DNA from: Merdiplasma sp905207905
Lineage (GTDB): Bacteria > Bacillota > Clostridia > Lachnospirales > Lachnospiraceae
DNA: 9,579 nucleotides
Direction: 5' to 3'
NCBI GenBank assembly: GCA_902475025.1
Contig: CABRXX010000084.1
Location: 1 to 9,579 of the forward strand
Shown: positions 1 through 6,125 of the stretch, one piece after another
How positions within the stretch are numbered: position 1 is the first letter of the stretch
Layout of the letters: every line of letters starts with the position of its first letter
Notes under the pieces: model-generated
Database searches by the model: none
Told to the model about the DNA's origin: nothing
What the model saw: only the letters and a program-made list of their open reading frames with translations
Program-made: the position numbers and the translations under genes

Positions 1-85
1 TCAGATGAAGCTGGACATCATCCAGAGCTTTTACGCCTGGAAACGTCTTTGTGATGTGCTCCATAGAAACAGCATACTCACTCAT
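1..85 (-). CDS. Sugar ABC transporter ATP-binding protein, N-terminal fragment
   Basis: Only the first 28 codons are present; the gene continues past the left edge. The start is ATG at 85-83, with AAAGGAG seven bases upstream (93-99). The peptide reads MSEYAVSMEHITKTFPGVKA then LDDVQLHL. The stretch K-x-FPGVKALDDV is the usual opening of the RbsA/MglA/XylG class of duplicated-domain ATPases, which energise uptake of ribose, galactose, xylose and similar sugars with a binding protein and a permease. The Walker motifs lie outside the window, so the family call rests on this opening alone. It begins 61 bases after the isomerase gene upstream and is very probably in the same operon, which suggests that the operon substrate enters as a free, unphosphorylated sugar. 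The permease and binding-protein genes should lie further left. Confidence 0.8.
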   Translation of the reverse strand, partial: MSEYAVSMEHITKTFPGVKALDDVQLHL

Positions 86-146
86 TGATTTGCTCCTTTC
101 ATACCTTTATTCTCTATTCTCAGCGCTCTGCGCCTCTGAATCTCAA

Positions 147-836
147 TCAGTCTTTTGCAGCAGGATACTCGTTGCAAAGCAGACGGTAAGGAGCCTCGTC
201 CTCCTCAATGGTGGGGAAACGTCCCAGGGGCTCATAGAAACGGTTGTCTGTATTGTCATCGTTGCACATGGAAACCTCACCGATCAGAACCTTCTGTCCG
301 TCCTTCGGGATAATGAACTCATGATAGTAGTAAGGATACAGAGACAGGCTCTCGCCGGGCTTTAAGATCACATCCGAACCTGCGGGAACCATATAGCGGC
401 GTCCGTCCTTGTTGATCTCTACATCCGTATCCAACAGTTTCCCTTCATCCTCTCTGTCTGCATTCCACAGATGGAACACAATGTCTCCGCCTCCGCGGTT
501 GATGATATCTTCCATCTTATTCCAGTGGAAATGGTTGGGAGAGATCTGGCCAGGATACAGCATCATAATCTTCTCTGCATAGGATTTTGTGTATTTGGGA
601 TTATGTACATTGCCGTTACGAATCGTGATCAGAGAAAGACCCTTGGTCTCAAAATCACCCTCGCCGTAGTCTGTGATATCCCAGCCAAGAGCATTGTCAC
701 GAATCTCGTCGTACTCATGGCCTTTTTCCGCCCACTCTTCCGGAGTGAAATCCAAAAACGGAGGAAGGGCAAATTTGTATTCCTTCAGCATAGCTTCAAA
801 ATCTTTGATGATTGCGTTAATCTTTGAACGTTTCAT
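147..836 (-). CDS. D-lyxose isomerase family cupin (aldose-ketose isomerase)
   Basis: A 229-residue protein, full length for the D-lyxose ketol-isomerase family (DUF1498, EC 5.3.1.15; E. coli O157 and Bacillus YdaE types). The metal-binding cupin residues are visible as H102 and H104 in NHFHW, E109 in KMEDIINRGGG, and H172 in YYYHEF. The family also shares the opening MKRSKIN, the LGWDITDYG segment (50-58) and the CNEY end. Known members interconvert D-lyxose and D-xylulose, and D-mannose and D-fructose, using Mn2+ or a similar metal in the cytoplasm; some related cupins act on other sugars. The start is ATG at 836 with AAGGAG seven bases upstream. It is the fifth gene of the operon and directly precedes the ABC transporter ATPase, fitting a first catabolic step on an imported aldose. 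The fold is certain; the sugar is not. Confidence 0.9.
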   Translation of the reverse strand: MKRSKINAIIKDFEAMLKEYKFALPPFLDFTPEEWAEKGHEYDEIRDNALGWDITDYGEGDFETKGLSLITIRNGNVHNPKYTKSYAEKIMMLYPGQISPNHFHWNKMEDIINRGGGDIVFHLWNADREDEGKLLDTDVEINKDGRRYMVPAGSDVILKPGESLSLYPYYYHEFIIPKDGQKVLIGEVSMCNDDNTDNRFYEPLGRFPTIEEDEAPYRLLCNEYPAAKD

Positions 837-868
837 ATTTGATCTCCTTTGCTTAATAAATTATATAA

Positions 869-892
869 ACAGCCGGGACTTCCCGAAACTGT
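869..892 (-). other. Intercistronic hairpin between mutarotase and isomerase genes
   Basis: In the 117-base gap between the two genes the minus strand can fold with outer arms ACAG/CTGT and inner arms CGGG/CCCG around a four-base loop. It is followed by TTTATATAATTT rather than a clean U-tract. A second hairpin with arms GCAGATC/GGTCTGC lies just upstream (about 922-940) and has no U-tract. These may stabilise transcript ends or weakly attenuate the distal genes. No promoter was recognised in the gap. Confidence 0.35.
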
Positions 893-953
893 CTGATACC
901 GTTTTTCGCTTTTGCTTTGCAGACCACCAGGATCTGCCAGCCCGAAACACCAA

Positions 954-2003
954 TTACCGGAATTTTTCCCCAAAGGCTTTCACTGCCGCCCTGATCTCCT
1001 CTGCTCCGTCCAGGATGGTAAACTTCAGCTCATTTTTCTCCTTGGCAAAAGGCGCCAGCTTATGGACGCTGCCTTCCTTCTCATGGTAAGGTCTCCCATA
1101 TACGCTGGAATTGGAAGGCTCCAGGCCGATCACATAATCTCCGGAAGCAGTAGATTTCCACTCCATAAAGTAAGGCAGATACTTCGTATTGTAGTGAAGC
1201 TTCAGGCCCAGCTCCAACGCCTCATTGATCACCAGAACTTCTGTATTTCCATTTTCATCTGTCTTCAGATCATGAATAAACACATATTCCGGTTCATTAT
1301 CCTTGGGGCTGTCCATCCTGTCATACTCCGCCTCATGTCCCACCCCGTCTGCATCTCTGGCTGTGACGCTTCTGGTAGGAATATACAGCCTTGTATGTTC
1401 GTCCAGGAACGGGTAGCCCATGTTAATATGATATAAGATCATCAAAGGCTCTTCCCGGTAGGACTCATTTTCCATCTCATCTGTAACTGTAATGGTCTTT
1501 TCTCCGTACACACTGGAAATCTGACGGCGCAGCACCATATTTTCTCCAAACAGTGCTGCCTCCCGCATCTCTCCGCTGACGGTAAGATGATATTTATCAC
1601 CCTCCCAGAAAGCGTCTGCGCTCAGATGTTCTCCAGGCGTAGTACGTATCCGTCCATGCATCGGATAATCGTTTCCCTCAATGGTACAGGGCGCGCAGAT
1701 GTTCTCCAAACCGGAGGTGAAAAACAACCCGCCCATGATGCTGCGGATGGCCTCCTCCCCATTGGTGTCATAATGATTTCTTCCCTGAAGTCCCGGTTTG
1801 GAAAGGAAGTTTATATTGATTCCCTTATAGGTCATCTCTCCCACATCCAGGCATTTATCTGCCAGCACCTGATAGGTCATGCAGCCGTTCTTCACCTGAT
1901 AGGCCTTCAGGCCAGTGGAACGCCCCTCTGTGTAGGTCACCGGGCGGACGTAAGCCACCTGCTGCATGGTTCCCATATATTTCATCATATCCTGCTTTTT
2001 CAT
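954..2003 (-). CDS. DUF4432 family aldose-1-epimerase-like protein
   Basis: A 349-residue protein from the chosen start. It resembles the DUF4432 branch of the galactose-mutarotase-like superfamily: MHGRIRTTPG with H116 and R118 (numbered from the chosen start), ILYHINMGYPFLDE with H192, and GLEPSNSSVYGR with E295. In aldose epimerases a pair of His residues and a Glu catalyse ring opening and closing of sugars. The likely role is interconversion of alpha and beta anomers of the operon sugar before isomerisation, in the cytoplasm since no signal peptide is seen. An in-frame ATG exists at 2039, but AGGAG at 2011-2015 sits seven bases before ATG 2003 and four before ATG 2006, so one of those two is the true start. 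It lies 57 bases after the SIS gene in the operon. DUF4432 proteins are poorly characterised; the mutarotase role is inferred from fold and context. Confidence 0.8.
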   Translation of the reverse strand: MKKQDMMKYMGTMQQVAYVRPVTYTEGRSTGLKAYQVKNGCMTYQVLADKCLDVGEMTYKGININFLSKPGLQGRNHYDTNGEEAIRSIMGGLFFTSGLENICAPCTIEGNDYPMHGRIRTTPGEHLSADAFWEGDKYHLTVSGEMREAALFGENMVLRRQISSVYGEKTITVTDEMENESYREEPLMILYHINMGYPFLDEHTRLYIPTRSVTARDADGVGHEAEYDRMDSPKDNEPEYVFIHDLKTDENGNTEVLVINEALELGLKLHYNTKYLPYFMEWKSTASGDYVIGLEPSNSSVYGRPYHEKEGSVHKLAPFAKEKNELKFTILDGAEEIRAAVKAFGEKFR

Positions 2004-2010
2004 CATCGTT

Positions 2011-2015
2011 CTCCT
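2011..2015 (-). promoter_or_regulatory. Ribosome binding site fixing the mutarotase start
   Basis: AGGAG on the minus strand, seven bases from ATG 2003 and four from ATG 2006. It excludes the longer in-frame ATG at 2039, which has no comparable site. Confidence 0.7.
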
Positions 2016-2060
2016 AATTCTTCCAGCCGAACCTTGCATTCTGCCAATCCTGCTATGGAA

Positions 2061-2633
2061 TCACTCAAGATTTGCGTGATACTGCCACAATCCCTTCATA
2101 TCCAGCTGCTTGTCCTCAATAATCATCTTTGCCAGAATATCTCCCAGCAGCAGAACACTCTGCTCAAAGAGAGAGGTCATAGGCTGACAGGAATCGATCT
2201 CATCCTCCAGATAAAACTTGGTGCGCACTGGAATGCGAACCATAAAGTCGCAGATCTCCTTCATCTCACTGTTAGGATTGGAACCAATATGTACGATCCT
2301 GCAGTCCACAATCTTTCTGGCCTTCTTTGCAATTCCCAGGGGGAACAAGGATCCGCCGGAACCGGAACCAACGATCAGAAGATCGTTTTTCGTAATGGCA
2401 GGCTCTGTGATTTCACCCACATAGTGAGCCTTGATGCCCAGATGCGCCAGACGCTTGCAGACGCACTGCAGCGCCAGCATCACTCTTCCCACGCCCACAA
2501 AGAACACCTGATCTGCCGCCAGGATCTCCTCTACCAGACGTTCCAGGGAAGCCGGATCAATGCTTGCCAATGTCTTCTGTAATTCTGCAACCACATCGGT
2601 GCAGGCTTTTTCATAGTTCTCTTTGAATGCCAT
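2061..2633 (-). CDS. hxlB: 6-phospho-3-hexuloisomerase-like SIS domain protein
   Basis: A 190-residue single SIS (sugar isomerase) domain protein, the usual length of 6-phospho-3-hexuloisomerase (PHI, HxlB), which interconverts D-arabino-3-hexulose-6-phosphate and fructose-6-phosphate. Family marks are VGVGR (46-50), RLAHLGIKAHYVGE (61-74), SGSGG (90-94), QPMTSLFEQ (150-158, with E157) and the diagnostic C-terminal HANLE. Two phosphate-binding spots differ from the forms I recall: the GxGRS-type loop reads GVGRVM, and the SGSGET/SGSGRT-type loop reads SGSGGS. The substrate may therefore differ. ATG 2633 has AAGGAG seven bases upstream. The stop of the epimerase gene is only 19 bases before it, so the two are probably co-translated. 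No 6-phospho-3-hexulose synthase lies in the window: the neighbour is an RPE-type epimerase. A formaldehyde-fixing RuMP role is therefore not supported here. Confidence 0.82.
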   Translation of the reverse strand: MAFKENYEKACTDVVAELQKTLASIDPASLERLVEEILAADQVFFVGVGRVMLALQCVCKRLAHLGIKAHYVGEITEPAITKNDLLIVGSGSGGSLFPLGIAKKARKIVDCRIVHIGSNPNSEMKEICDFMVRIPVRTKFYLEDEIDSCQPMTSLFEQSVLLLGDILAKMIIEDKQLDMKGLWQYHANLE

Positions 2634-2652
2634 TTTTTTACTCCTTCACTCT

Positions 2653-3348
2653 CTATTTTAAGATCTGTGCCCGAAGGTCATTCAGCTTCTGAAAACTTCC
2701 TGCCAGGTCGTTGCGCTCCAGGCAAGTGCTTCCGGTAACAAAAATATCCACGTCATCTTTGCCGTAAGTCTTCAAATTCTCCGGTGAAATCCGTCCATCT
2801 ACCTCGATTTTGGTATTCAGGCCCCGGTCTGTGATCATTCTCCGCAGCTCTCTGATCTTACGGTCTGCGTAAGCCACCTGCTTCTCTCCTTTTACAAAGG
2901 CGTATCCGGGATTGATCAGCATCAGAAGCACTGTATCGCATTTTTCCAGCACATACTCTACCATAGAAAGGGGAGTGGAGGGCTTCAGGGCAACTCCGGC
3001 CTTCACGCCCTTTGCATGGATTCTGTTTAACATCCCGTCAATGTGGGGCTGGGTCTCCCCGTGGAATACGATCTGCTCCACTCCAATATCCAAAAGTTCA
3101 TCTACAAAATAATCCTGCTCTGTCACCATCACATGGCAGTCAAACTGAAGATTGGTCTTAGCCCGAAGCTGACGCACCGTATCCAGCCCCAAAGGCATAC
3201 TGGGACTGAAATGGCCGTCCAGAATGTCCACATGGAGCATCTTAATGCCGGACTCTTCTAAAATTTTCACCTGGCTCTCCAGATTGCACATATCAAGACA
3301 GATCAAAGATGGTGAAATAATACATTTTTCATTCCATACAGACTGCAT
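2653..3348 (-). CDS. Ribulose-phosphate / allulose-6-phosphate 3-epimerase family protein
   Basis: A 231-residue TIM-barrel protein of the RPE/AlsE family, which inverts C3 of ketose phosphates (ribulose-5-P to xylulose-5-P, or D-allulose-6-P to fructose-6-P). The four metal and catalytic residues are present: H39 and D41 in HVDILDGHF, H72 in DCHVMV, and D184 in EVDGRIS. The family ISPS opening (11-14), LKPSTP (121-126) and the phosphate-binding end VTGSTCLE (204-211) are also seen. The normally very conserved loop PGFGGQ reads NPGYAFVKGEKQ (146-157), so it is a divergent member. ATG 3348 has AGGAGG seven bases upstream. It sits 23 bases after the kinase gene and 19 before the SIS gene. It is not a hexulose-phosphate synthase, which belongs to a related barrel family with DxKxxD in place of HxDxxDG. 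The operon setting favours a dedicated catabolic epimerase over the housekeeping rpe. Confidence 0.85.
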   Translation of the reverse strand: MQSVWNEKCIISPSLICLDMCNLESQVKILEESGIKMLHVDILDGHFSPSMPLGLDTVRQLRAKTNLQFDCHVMVTEQDYFVDELLDIGVEQIVFHGETQPHIDGMLNRIHAKGVKAGVALKPSTPLSMVEYVLEKCDTVLLMLINPGYAFVKGEKQVAYADRKIRELRRMITDRGLNTKIEVDGRISPENLKTYGKDDVDIFVTGSTCLERNDLAGSFQKLNDLRAQILK

Positions 3349-3371
3349 GTTCGTTCCTCCTGTGTCCGGTT

Positions 3372-4316
3372 TTAACCGTTGACTTTGATATATTCTTCAA
3401 TCTGCGCTCTTGTGGGGATGGAGACAATCGCTCCCTTGCCCTGCACGCAGATGCAGCCGGAAACGTTGCCGTATTCCATGGCAGTGCGGATAATCTCAGC
3501 AGTCAGATCGTCTGCCTTATTCACTCCCTGTATCCGCAGACTGGACAAGAATCCGCCCCAAAAAGCATCTCCTGCCCCGGTGGCATCTACTGCATGAACC
3601 TTGCGGCCCTGCACCCGGATCTCCTGTCCTTTAAAGAAAGCCTTAGCTCCCTCTGAACCAAGCGTCTCGATGAGAAGCGTGATGTGATTTTTCTCCATCA
3701 GTCCAGCCAGGGCCTCTTCGCCCCCCATCATCTCCACCTCTTCCTCAGAAATCTTCAAAAGATCCACATATTTGAGAATATCCATCACCGCTGCGGTGCA
3801 GGCAGCGATATCGTCTTTCCACATTACGTTCCGATAATTCACGTCAAAGCTTACCAGTTTTCCCTTTTCATGAGCCAGACGCATGGCCTTCACGGTAGCG
3901 GAAGCCACCGGTTCTGCAGACAGAGAACAGGAACCAGCATGAACAATGGCAGAATTCTCGATATCCTCTTCCTTTACTTCTTCCTCAGACAAAAACATAT
4001 CTGCCCCCGGCTTTCTGGCAAAGGTAAACATCCGTTCTCCGTCTTCTGCCAGAGATACAAAAGCCATGGTAGTGATCGCCTCCTCGCACAGTTTTGGGCA
4101 GGCTGCTGTCACATCATATTCTTCCAGAGTCTTCATAAGAAAACGGCCAAAATCATCTGCGCCCACCTTGCAGCACATACTTGCAGACAATCCATTTTTC
4201 GCCACTGCGATAGCTACGTTTGCGGGAGCTCCTCCGGCCTTTCTGATATAGCTGGCCTCCTCGCTTCCCGGAATAAAATCAATCACCATCTCGCCAATGC
4301 TGTAAACATCTGTCAT
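3372..4316 (-). CDS. PfkB family sugar kinase (fructokinase-like)
   Basis: A 314-residue ribokinase/PfkB-family kinase that transfers phosphate from ATP to a sugar hydroxyl. Signature 1 is seen as GGAPANVA (28-35). Signature 2 is DATGAGDAFWGGF (244-256), with the anion hole G247-A248-G249 and catalytic base D250. FDVNYR (157-162) and KISEEE (188-193) are typical of the fructokinase/KdgK side of the family. ATG 4316 is preceded by GGAGG nine bases upstream. It is the first gene of the operon, about 60 bases below a near-consensus promoter. By context it should phosphorylate the ketose made by the cupin isomerase, giving the substrate for the 3-epimerase. Specificity (fructose, allulose, xylulose, tagatose and so on) cannot be decided from sequence, so no symbol is given. 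Confidence 0.92.
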   Translation of the reverse strand: MTDVYSIGEMVIDFIPGSEEASYIRKAGGAPANVAIAVAKNGLSASMCCKVGADDFGRFLMKTLEEYDVTAACPKLCEEAITTMAFVSLAEDGERMFTFARKPGADMFLSEEEVKEEDIENSAIVHAGSCSLSAEPVASATVKAMRLAHEKGKLVSFDVNYRNVMWKDDIAACTAAVMDILKYVDLLKISEEEVEMMGGEEALAGLMEKNHITLLIETLGSEGAKAFFKGQEIRVQGRKVHAVDATGAGDAFWGGFLSSLRIQGVNKADDLTAEIIRTAMEYGNVSGCICVQGKGAIVSIPTRAQIEEYIKVNG

Positions 4317-4366
4317 AGTTTTAGACCTCCGAAATTGTTTTCATCTGTTATTACTCTATTAATCTC

Positions 4367-4380
4367 TTTAGACGTTTTCA
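4367..4380 (-). promoter_or_regulatory. Candidate cre site (CcpA binding)
   Basis: The minus strand reads TGAAAACGTCTAAA, which matches the cre consensus TGWAARCGYTWNCW at 12 of 14 positions by eye. It begins at the last base of the -10 box and covers the likely transcription start, the classic position for catabolite repression of a sugar operon. The kinase operon would then be reduced when a preferred sugar is available. This is inference from motif and position. Confidence 0.5.
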
Positions 4381-4408
4381 GTATAGTACTTGCAATTAAT
4401 CAAGTCAA
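4380..4408 (-). promoter_or_regulatory. Sigma-A promoter of the sugar operon
   Basis: The -35 is TTGACT (4408-4403) and the -10 is TATACT (4385-4380), separated by 17 bases. The start point should be near 4373, leaving a leader of about 57 bases before the kinase ATG. The spacer holds a 16-base interrupted dyad CTTG-N8-CAAG (4389-4404), a possible operator for the adjacent ROK repressor. The rest of the 284-base gap between the kinase and ROK genes is AT-rich and shows no further gene. Confidence 0.85.
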
Positions 4409-4471
4409 TACACTAATTGTTTTTTTGATGTTTTTCACGAATTTCTTTTTCTATTTTTATATATTTTTCAC

Positions 4472-4551
4472 AAAAAAAGACGGTGTTTTCCTCTCCTCCG
4501 CTCGCTATCCCATCAATCTATGCAACATCCGTGTACATGGGGCAACACGTC
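4472..4551 (-). terminator. Possible weak terminator after the ROK gene
   Basis: On the minus strand GACGTGTT (4551-4544) can pair with AACACCGTC (4487-4479) with one bulged base, and an inner CCCAT/ATGGG pair is possible. A run of seven T follows (4478-4472). The loop is large, so this is a weak candidate. A separate small hairpin TCTCA-TGGTT-TGAGA (4550-4564) has no U-tract. Confidence 0.3.
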
Positions 4552-4600
4552 TCAAACCATGAGATTTACTGGATTATCCCAGGTACACAGATGCTATTTA

Positions 4601-5755
4601 CTATAAGAGCAGTTCGCCGTAAAAAACCTGATTCACTGCATTGCAGGCAGCGCCCAGCACCTGGGTTCTTCCCAGAAAACGGGTTTTCTTCACAGGCACC
4701 AGCATATCGAAATTTCCAAATTTTTTCCGGTTGATCTGCTGCTCCAGTTTCCTTATGTACTCCTCCGGCCAGTAGCCGCAATCCATGCAGAGCAAAATAA
4801 TCTGGGAATTTAGGATATTCAAAGCGCTGGTAATCCCATTGGCCAGTTTCTCCACCGCATCATCCATAATGCTTCTAATTCTAGCGTCATCCATTTTGCA
4901 AAACTGCTCATACTCCAGATCCAATCCAGTGGCTTCCCGAAACTTCTCCATCATTCTAGGGGAATTGATGTACCGTTCCAGACAGCCAGTGTTTCCGCAG
5001 ATACAGGGCTCTCCCTGATAATCAATGGACACATGGCCGATCTCCGGCGCATAACCGGAATAGCTATGAACCCGCTCTCCATCTACCAGGATTCCGCAGC
5101 CCACGCCTGCTCCCACGCTCACCAGCAGAATGTCCTGATACCCCCGTCCATTTCCGTAGAGATGCTCTGCCAACACTGCGCTCTGGTTGTCATGATCAAA
5201 ATATACCGGAAGCTGATATCTCTGATGCAAAAGCTCCCTGACAGGAACGTTCTCCACCTCGTTAAAATACAGCGGGTGAACAATCATGCCCTCCTTTACA
5301 CTGACAGGACCGATGGTGGCCGCCCCTATGGCCACCGGCCTCTCCTGTCCCTCCAGAAGCCGATCCATCACCTCATAGGCGCTGGCCATCAGTTCTTCCC
5401 CATTTGTCCAATTTCCACAGGCCCGTTCTATTCTTAGCATATTCAGCTGCATATCGCAAAGCACTGCCTCACAGTATCCTCTCTGCACCAGCAATCCTGC
5501 AAAAAGAGGTGCCTTGGGAGAAATTCCAAGCCCCACCGGATTTCTTCCCAATTCAGATGTAGTTTCTTTTTCTTTTTCCACCAGCAGCCCCTTGGCAATC
5601 AGTTCATTCACGATCTGAGAGATTGCCGTCTTGGTAAGTCCGGTCATTCTGGCCAGATCCACCCGTGAAGTACACCGGTGAGTAGCGATCAGCTTCAGCA
5701 CCAATCCCCGGTTGGTTCGCTTCTGGTTTTCTCTGTTTACACCTAACTTCAGCAT
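4601..5755 (-). CDS. ROK family transcriptional regulator
   Basis: A 384-residue protein from the chosen start, typical of ROK repressors of the XylR/NagC type. An N-terminal winged helix-turn-helix spans about residues 20-62 (TSRVDLARMTGLTKTAISQI within it), followed by an actin-like sugar-binding ROK domain. Visible motifs are HDNQSAVLAE (about 188-197), GAGVGCGIL, EIGH with E238 and H241, and the zinc cluster C251-x-C253-x4-C258 in CICGNTGCLE. These repressors leave DNA when their cognate sugar binds. ATG 5755 is preferred, with GAGGG nine bases upstream. ATG 5782 and TTG 5791 lie in frame but have no ribosome site, and they fall close to the expected transcription start. It lies directly upstream of the sugar operon but is separated by a second promoter, so it probably controls that operon and perhaps itself. 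A ROK sugar kinase is unlikely because of the DNA-binding domain. Confidence 0.92.
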   Translation of the reverse strand: MLKLGVNRENQKRTNRGLVLKLIATHRCTSRVDLARMTGLTKTAISQIVNELIAKGLLVEKEKETTSELGRNPVGLGISPKAPLFAGLLVQRGYCEAVLCDMQLNMLRIERACGNWTNGEELMASAYEVMDRLLEGQERPVAIGAATIGPVSVKEGMIVHPLYFNEVENVPVRELLHQRYQLPVYFDHDNQSAVLAEHLYGNGRGYQDILLVSVGAGVGCGILVDGERVHSYSGYAPEIGHVSIDYQGEPCICGNTGCLERYINSPRMMEKFREATGLDLEYEQFCKMDDARIRSIMDDAVEKLANGITSALNILNSQIILLCMDCGYWPEEYIRKLEQQINRKKFGNFDMLVPVKKTRFLGRTQVLGAACNAVNQVFYGELLL

Positions 5756-5764
5756 TTCCTTAAT

Positions 5765-5769
5765 CCCTC
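5765..5769 (-). promoter_or_regulatory. Ribosome binding site fixing the ROK start
   Basis: GAGGG on the minus strand, nine bases before ATG 5755; an overlapping AAGGA lies closer. The upstream in-frame ATG 5782 and TTG 5791 have no such site. Confidence 0.55.
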
Positions 5770-5814
5770 GATTTTTCCGCATTTTTATCAATTTTGCACA
5801 TAATCATTGGTTTA

Positions 5815-5843
5815 ATTATAGTAAATTCAAGCAATTCTGTCAA
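5815..5843 (-). promoter_or_regulatory. Consensus sigma-A promoter of the ROK gene
   Basis: TTGACA (5843-5838), a 17-base spacer and TATAAT (5820-5815) match the sigma-A consensus at every position. The octamer TTTACTAT occurs twice exactly 25 bases apart (5850-5843 and 5825-5818), overlapping the edges of the -35 and -10. An inverted repeat GGTCT/AGACC (5867-5888) lies just upstream. A promoter this strong usually needs a repressor, so these repeats are candidate operators. The start point falls near 5808, about 50 bases before the ATG. Confidence 0.88.
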
Positions 5844-5930
5844 TAGTAAACTCAGTTCACTTTTTAGGTCTATATAAATTTTCAGACCAGCTTCGCTTAA
5901 GTAACAAAGAATAGGCTTCGCATATTCAGC

Positions 5931-6030
5931 GCCTGCAGCGGTCGCTTGCGACATCTTCCTTGTACGCCGCAGTATGCATCCTGCCGGAGGCTTTTTATTA
6001 CATAGGAAATGAAATTTCCTATGTATAAAA
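5931..6030 (+). repeat. Intergenic repeat, copy A
   Basis: Hand alignment shows this stretch is repeated at 9300-9400 in the same orientation. Shared blocks in order are GCCTG, GTCGCTT, ACATCTTCC, CGCCGC, TATGC, CCTGCC, TTTTTATT, AGGAA, GAAATTTCCTATG and ATAAAAA. Its right part is a long palindrome: TACATAGGAAAT and ATTTCCTATGTA around GAA (5999-6025), flanked by T5 on one side and A6 on the other. It has no coding potential. It sits directly after the terminator of the transglutaminase gene and before the ROK promoter. The strand given is a convention. Family (REP-like, MITE-like or other) is unknown. Confidence 0.8.
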
Positions 6031-6032
6031 AA

Positions 6033-6070
6033 GAAACTGTCCGCCCCAGCCTCCTGCGGCAAACAGTCTC
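6033..6070 (-). terminator. Intrinsic terminator of the transglutaminase gene
   Basis: On the minus strand GAGACTGTTTGCC (6070-6058) pairs with GGCGGACAGTTTC (6045-6033) over about 13 bp, including three G-T pairs, with a 12-base loop. It is followed by TTTTTTAT. It lies about 55 bases after the stop codon. Its T-tract is also the outer arm of repeat copy A. Confidence 0.85.
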
Positions 6071-6125
6071 TTCTCTCTTTTGTGTATTACTTTTCTTTTA
6101 TCCCTTTTCGGCTTTATGCTGTTCT

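Noticed and set aside
1587..2582. Plus-strand open frame of about 330 codons opposite the mutarotase and SIS genes
   Set aside because: It spans two confidently called minus-strand genes and the gap between them; its composition looks like antisense translation.
2061..3348. RuMP formaldehyde-fixation pair (synthase plus PHI)
   Set aside because: The partner has HxDxxDG and the RPE metal residues, not the DxKxxD motif of hexulose-phosphate synthase.
4321..4344. Mini-ORF MKTISEV ending seven bases before the kinase start
   Set aside because: It has no ribosome site of its own and overlaps the kinase Shine-Dalgarno; a chance ATG in an AT-rich leader is more likely.
3684..4562. Long plus-strand open frame opposite the kinase gene
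   Set aside because: It is the antisense shadow of a clear PfkB gene and runs through the operon promoter. It has no ribosome site and no recognisable domain.
5760..6062. Minus-strand frame of 100 codons upstream of the ROK gene
   Set aside because: It covers the repeat, the palindrome and the perfect ROK promoter, and its peptide shows no family features.
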